Assembly: GCA_016206955.1 (NCBI GenBank)
Contig: JACQQO010000044.1
Location: 1-15,691, forward strand
DNA: 15,691 nt
Source: Candidatus Omnitrophota bacterium
Lineage (GTDB): Bacteria > Omnitrophota > Omnitrophia > Omnitrophales > Danuiimicrobiaceae
Direction of reading: 5' to 3'
Each line of letters opens with the position of its first letter. The first letter of the stretch is position 1. A program made the position numbers and the translations under genes. This document shows, piece after piece, positions 13,545-15,691 of this stretch. A model generated the notes under the pieces. It ran no database searches and was not told the origin of the DNA. It was given only the letters and a program-made list of their open reading frames with translations.

Positions 13545-14954
13545 ATGCAAAAATTAAAAATTCCCTTCATTTTCGCTGCGATTGTTCTTGGAACGTCCTT
13601 CTTTCTTGCCAAGGTTGGATTTACACGCGATCAAGTCATTTCAACCGCCATTTTTTTGCTGATCATTTGCGGCACCCTTTTTTATTGGCCGTTTCGAGTC
13701 ACGTTTGCTTTCGCAGGCATCGCCACTCTTCTTGCCACGCGGCTTTTGGACGTTCCTCATGTAATCGAACACGCTGGCTTAGATATTATTCTCTTTCTCG
13801 TTGGAATGATGTGCGTCGTCGGCTATTTGGAAGAAAAACGCTTCTTCGAATACATCATCGCAAAAGTGGTAGATCAAATTGGGCATCGGGCTCGTCTGTT
13901 GATGTTTGTCCTGATGCTTTTTGCAACGCTCTCCGCCGCTTTGGTAGACGAAGTCACCTCCATTCTATTCATGATGGCGACCATGTTCCATTTAACCAAT
14001 CGCTATCATGTGAATCCCACTCCGTTTCTTTTAATGATTGTGTTTGCCACCAATATCGGCTCAAGCGCCACCGCGGTCGGAAATCCAATCGGAGTGATGA
14101 TTGCACTCCGCGGCTCTTTAAGTTTCAGCGATTTCCTGCGTTGGGCAAGCCCCATTTCTTTGGTTACGATTGCAATTACAATTCCGATTTGTCTCTTTTA
14201 TTTTAAGAATGAAATCCATCACTTGGCAAACCAAATGAAAAAAGAAACGAAAGAAGAAAGTGAAATTTCACATGTCCATTTCCGAAAAAAAGACATCTTA
14301 GTTTGCTGGGTTCTTTTCTTAGGCACGATCGGTCTTTTGGTTACCCATCATGCCATTGAAGAAGCCCTGGGCCTTGAGAAAAATACGATGCTGCTTGGCA
14401 CAGCGCTTTTTGCCGGCTCTATTGCGATTCTTCTCAATGCAAGTACGGCGCGAGATTTTTTCACGCGCCGGGTAGATTGGTGGACACTTACTTTTTTTAT
14501 GGCGCTTTTCGCTTCCGTGGGTACCTTAAAATATACGGGCGTCACCGAACGCATTGCGCGCGAGATGATTTCAATCGCCGGCGGAAATCCAACGGTTCTC
14601 TTGGTCACCTTTACGGGCGCGATCAGCCTTTTGACGGGATTTATGGATAATGTGCTTGCCGTCGCCACATTTATTCCTATCCTCTCCGACATCGAAAAAT
14701 CCGGCGTTTTCACTTATCCTTTCTGGTGGGGTATGCTCTTTGGCGGAACGCTTTGTGGAAATTTAACCGTCATTGGCAGCACGGCTAATATTGTTGCCAT
14801 GGGCATGTTGGAAAAAGAATACAAACAAGACATTAGTTTCATGACTTGGCTGAAGCCCGGCTTTATTGTCTCCGCCATTACGATTGTGATTGCCCTCTTT
14901 CTGATTTATCTCCAAATTCCCCTGATGCCGAATGCTCCCCAAAGCATTCATTGA
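13545..14954 (+). CDS. ArsB/NhaD-type ion transporter (SLC13-like permease)
   Basis: This is an integral membrane transporter of the ion transporter (IT) superfamily, which includes NhaD sodium/proton antiporters, ArsB and citrate/SLC13 carriers. The 469-residue protein has about 11-12 hydrophobic helices and an internal repeat. Each half carries the family's re-entrant hairpin signature: VDEVTSILFMM with NIGSSATAVGNPIG (about 135-185), and MDNVLAVATFIPI with GNLTVIGSTANIVAMG (about 365-425). The two halves are joined by a cytoplasmic charged loop at about 225-245 (MKKETKEESEISH). A sodium/proton antiporter like NhaD is my best guess; arsenite or dicarboxylate transport is possible, because the substrate cannot be read from these motifs. 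The ribosome site is weak. It is divergent from glgB and has its own promoter candidate. An mscS-type gene follows after 32 bases. Confidence 0.8.
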   Translation: MQKLKIPFIFAAIVLGTSFFLAKVGFTRDQVISTAIFLLIICGTLFYWPFRVTFAFAGIATLLATRLLDVPHVIEHAGLDIILFLVGMMCVVGYLEEKRFFEYIIAKVVDQIGHRARLLMFVLMLFATLSAALVDEVTSILFMMATMFHLTNRYHVNPTPFLLMIVFATNIGSSATAVGNPIGVMIALRGSLSFSDFLRWASPISLVTIAITIPICLFYFKNEIHHLANQMKKETKEESEISHVHFRKKDILVCWVLFLGTIGLLVTHHAIEEALGLEKNTMLLGTALFAGSIAILLNASTARDFFTRRVDWWTLTFFMALFASVGTLKYTGVTERIAREMISIAGGNPTVLLVTFTGAISLLTGFMDNVLAVATFIPILSDIEKSGVFTYPFWWGMLFGGTLCGNLTVIGSTANIVAMGMLEKEYKQDISFMTWLKPGFIVSAITIVIALFLIYLQIPLMPNAPQSIH

Positions 14955-14977
14955 CATACATTAAAAAAAGATTTAAA
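14951..14977 (+). promoter_or_regulatory. Weak candidate promoter for the mscS-type gene
   Basis: A perfect TTGACA (14951-14956) overlaps the stop codon of the transporter gene. A loose -10 match in an A/T-rich stretch follows at 16 bases (TTAAAT). This could give the channel gene a transcript of its own, but read-through from the transporter is equally possible. Confidence 0.3.
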
Positions 14978-14986
14978 TAATAAGTT

Positions 14987-15691
14987 ATGGACGAAACTTT
15001 TACTCAAATCTTCTCTTTAATTCCTCTTTGGGTTTATGCTCTCATCGGGCTCATTTTATGGGTTCTCGGACTTAATCTCGTTAAAAGGTTTCTCCTGAAA
15101 AAAGCCGCTTCGTTATCTAAACCCCAGACCTTTTCTTTTGTCACAATCATCGTCGAGGCGGCCAGATTTCCGCTCACGTTGCTCATTTTAGGAAGCGGGA
15201 TTTACCTCCTCGGCCTTTTTGTCCCGTTTGATTCCAAAACCCAACAAGCTTCAAACATTTTAGCTAAAGCCACCATTATTGCCGGCATCATTTTATTTTT
15301 GGATCAAGCCATTAAAGAATTTATCAATTCTTACCGCGGGCAAAAACTTGCCTTCATTCCAAAGGGCATCCTTCAAGGCCTTATCCGCGGAACTGTGCTG
15401 GGCATTGGCCTTCTCGTTTTTATGGATTTAATTGGAATTTCAATCACTCCCGCTTTAGCTTCGTTGGGAATCGGCTCCCTTGCGGTCGCGCTTGCCTTGC
15501 AAGATACGCTCGCAAACTTTTTTGCCGGGGTTTACATCACCATTGATCGGCCCATTCGCGCCGGAGATTTTATCAAACTCGAATCAGGAGAAGAAGGTTA
15601 TGTGATCGAAGTAGGCTGGCGCTCAACGCGAATCCGGACGCTTCCGAATAATGTGATTATCGTCCCCAATCAAAAGGCGATCTCAAGCGTG
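14987..15691 (+). CDS. MscS-family mechanosensitive channel, C-terminus cut by window edge
   Basis: This inner-membrane channel probably opens on hypo-osmotic shock to release solutes. The frame is open for 235 codons to the right edge. Three or four hydrophobic segments lie at about residues 12-33, 55-80, 92-112 and 128-150. They are followed by the pore-lining helix and MscS signature GIGSLAVALALQDTLANFFAG at about 161-181, ending in YITIDRPIRAGDFI. The start of the beta domain is VGWRSTRIRTLPNNVIIVPNQ at about 209-229, the most conserved stretch of the family. The ATG at 14987 is the first in frame; its ribosome site is weak. It may work with the preceding ion transporter in osmotic and ion balance, though only adjacency supports that. 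Confidence 0.9.
   Translation, partial: MDETFTQIFSLIPLWVYALIGLILWVLGLNLVKRFLLKKAASLSKPQTFSFVTIIVEAARFPLTLLILGSGIYLLGLFVPFDSKTQQASNILAKATIIAGIILFLDQAIKEFINSYRGQKLAFIPKGILQGLIRGTVLGIGLLVFMDLIGISITPALASLGIGSLAVALALQDTLANFFAGVYITIDRPIRAGDFIKLESGEEGYVIEVGWRSTRIRTLPNNVIIVPNQKAISSV

Noticed and set aside
1..15691. CRISPR array, tRNA or rRNA genes, insertion sequence with transposase
   Set aside because: I saw no regularly spaced repeats, no cloverleaf or rRNA-like stretch, and no transposase-like frame.

Overview
The window looks like a chromosomal segment of an uncultured, Gram-negative-type, respiring bacterium of moderate GC content. The signs are periplasmic c-type cytochrome and Tat components, siroheme-route heme enzymes, glycogen metabolism and a CRP/FNR-family regulator. 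No ribosomal or phylogenetic marker is present. Omnitrophota, Nitrospirota or a deltaproteobacterial-type lineage would fit, but I cannot decide between them. All genes from position 1 to 13403 lie on the minus strand. Two genes at the right end lie on the plus strand. There are no RNA genes, CRISPR arrays, insertion sequences or gene-free stretches above 300 bases; the longest gap is about 140 bases.

Right to left along the minus strand there are four groups. (1) A glycogen / alpha-glucan operon, glgB - GH57 (DUF3536 type) - malQ, has overlapping start and stop codons. It is followed by a repeat-filled gap and a small two-helix membrane protein. (2) A second unit holds a DJ-1/PfpI protein, an SGNH hydrolase with TPR repeats and a CRP/FNR-family activator. 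(3) A likely operon holds a hemerythrin-like protein, a lone CBM48 glycogen-binding-type domain, ahbC, ahbD and tatA. AhbC and AhbD are the last two enzymes of the siroheme-dependent heme pathway. (4) A diheme cytochrome c runs off the left edge. On the plus strand, starting from a divergent promoter region, are an ArsB/NhaD-type ion transporter and an MscS-type channel cut by the right edge.

Two near-perfect palindromes of the form TGTGA-N6-TCACA occur in the window. One precedes the hemerythrin operon and one precedes the cytochrome. In both, the palindrome centre lies exactly 29.5 bases upstream of a plausible -10 hexamer, which is the geometry of a class II CRP promoter. The regulator encoded just upstream carries the CRP-type recognition residues R-E-x-x-x-R and an unusual cysteine-rich sensor segment. 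I infer a small local regulon linking a diiron sensor or carrier, heme synthesis and a cytochrome.

Two unrelated families of palindromic repeat each occur twice: one copy between genes, and one copy in frame inside an enzyme (AhbD and MalQ), where it adds about 26-27 residues without breaking the reading frame.
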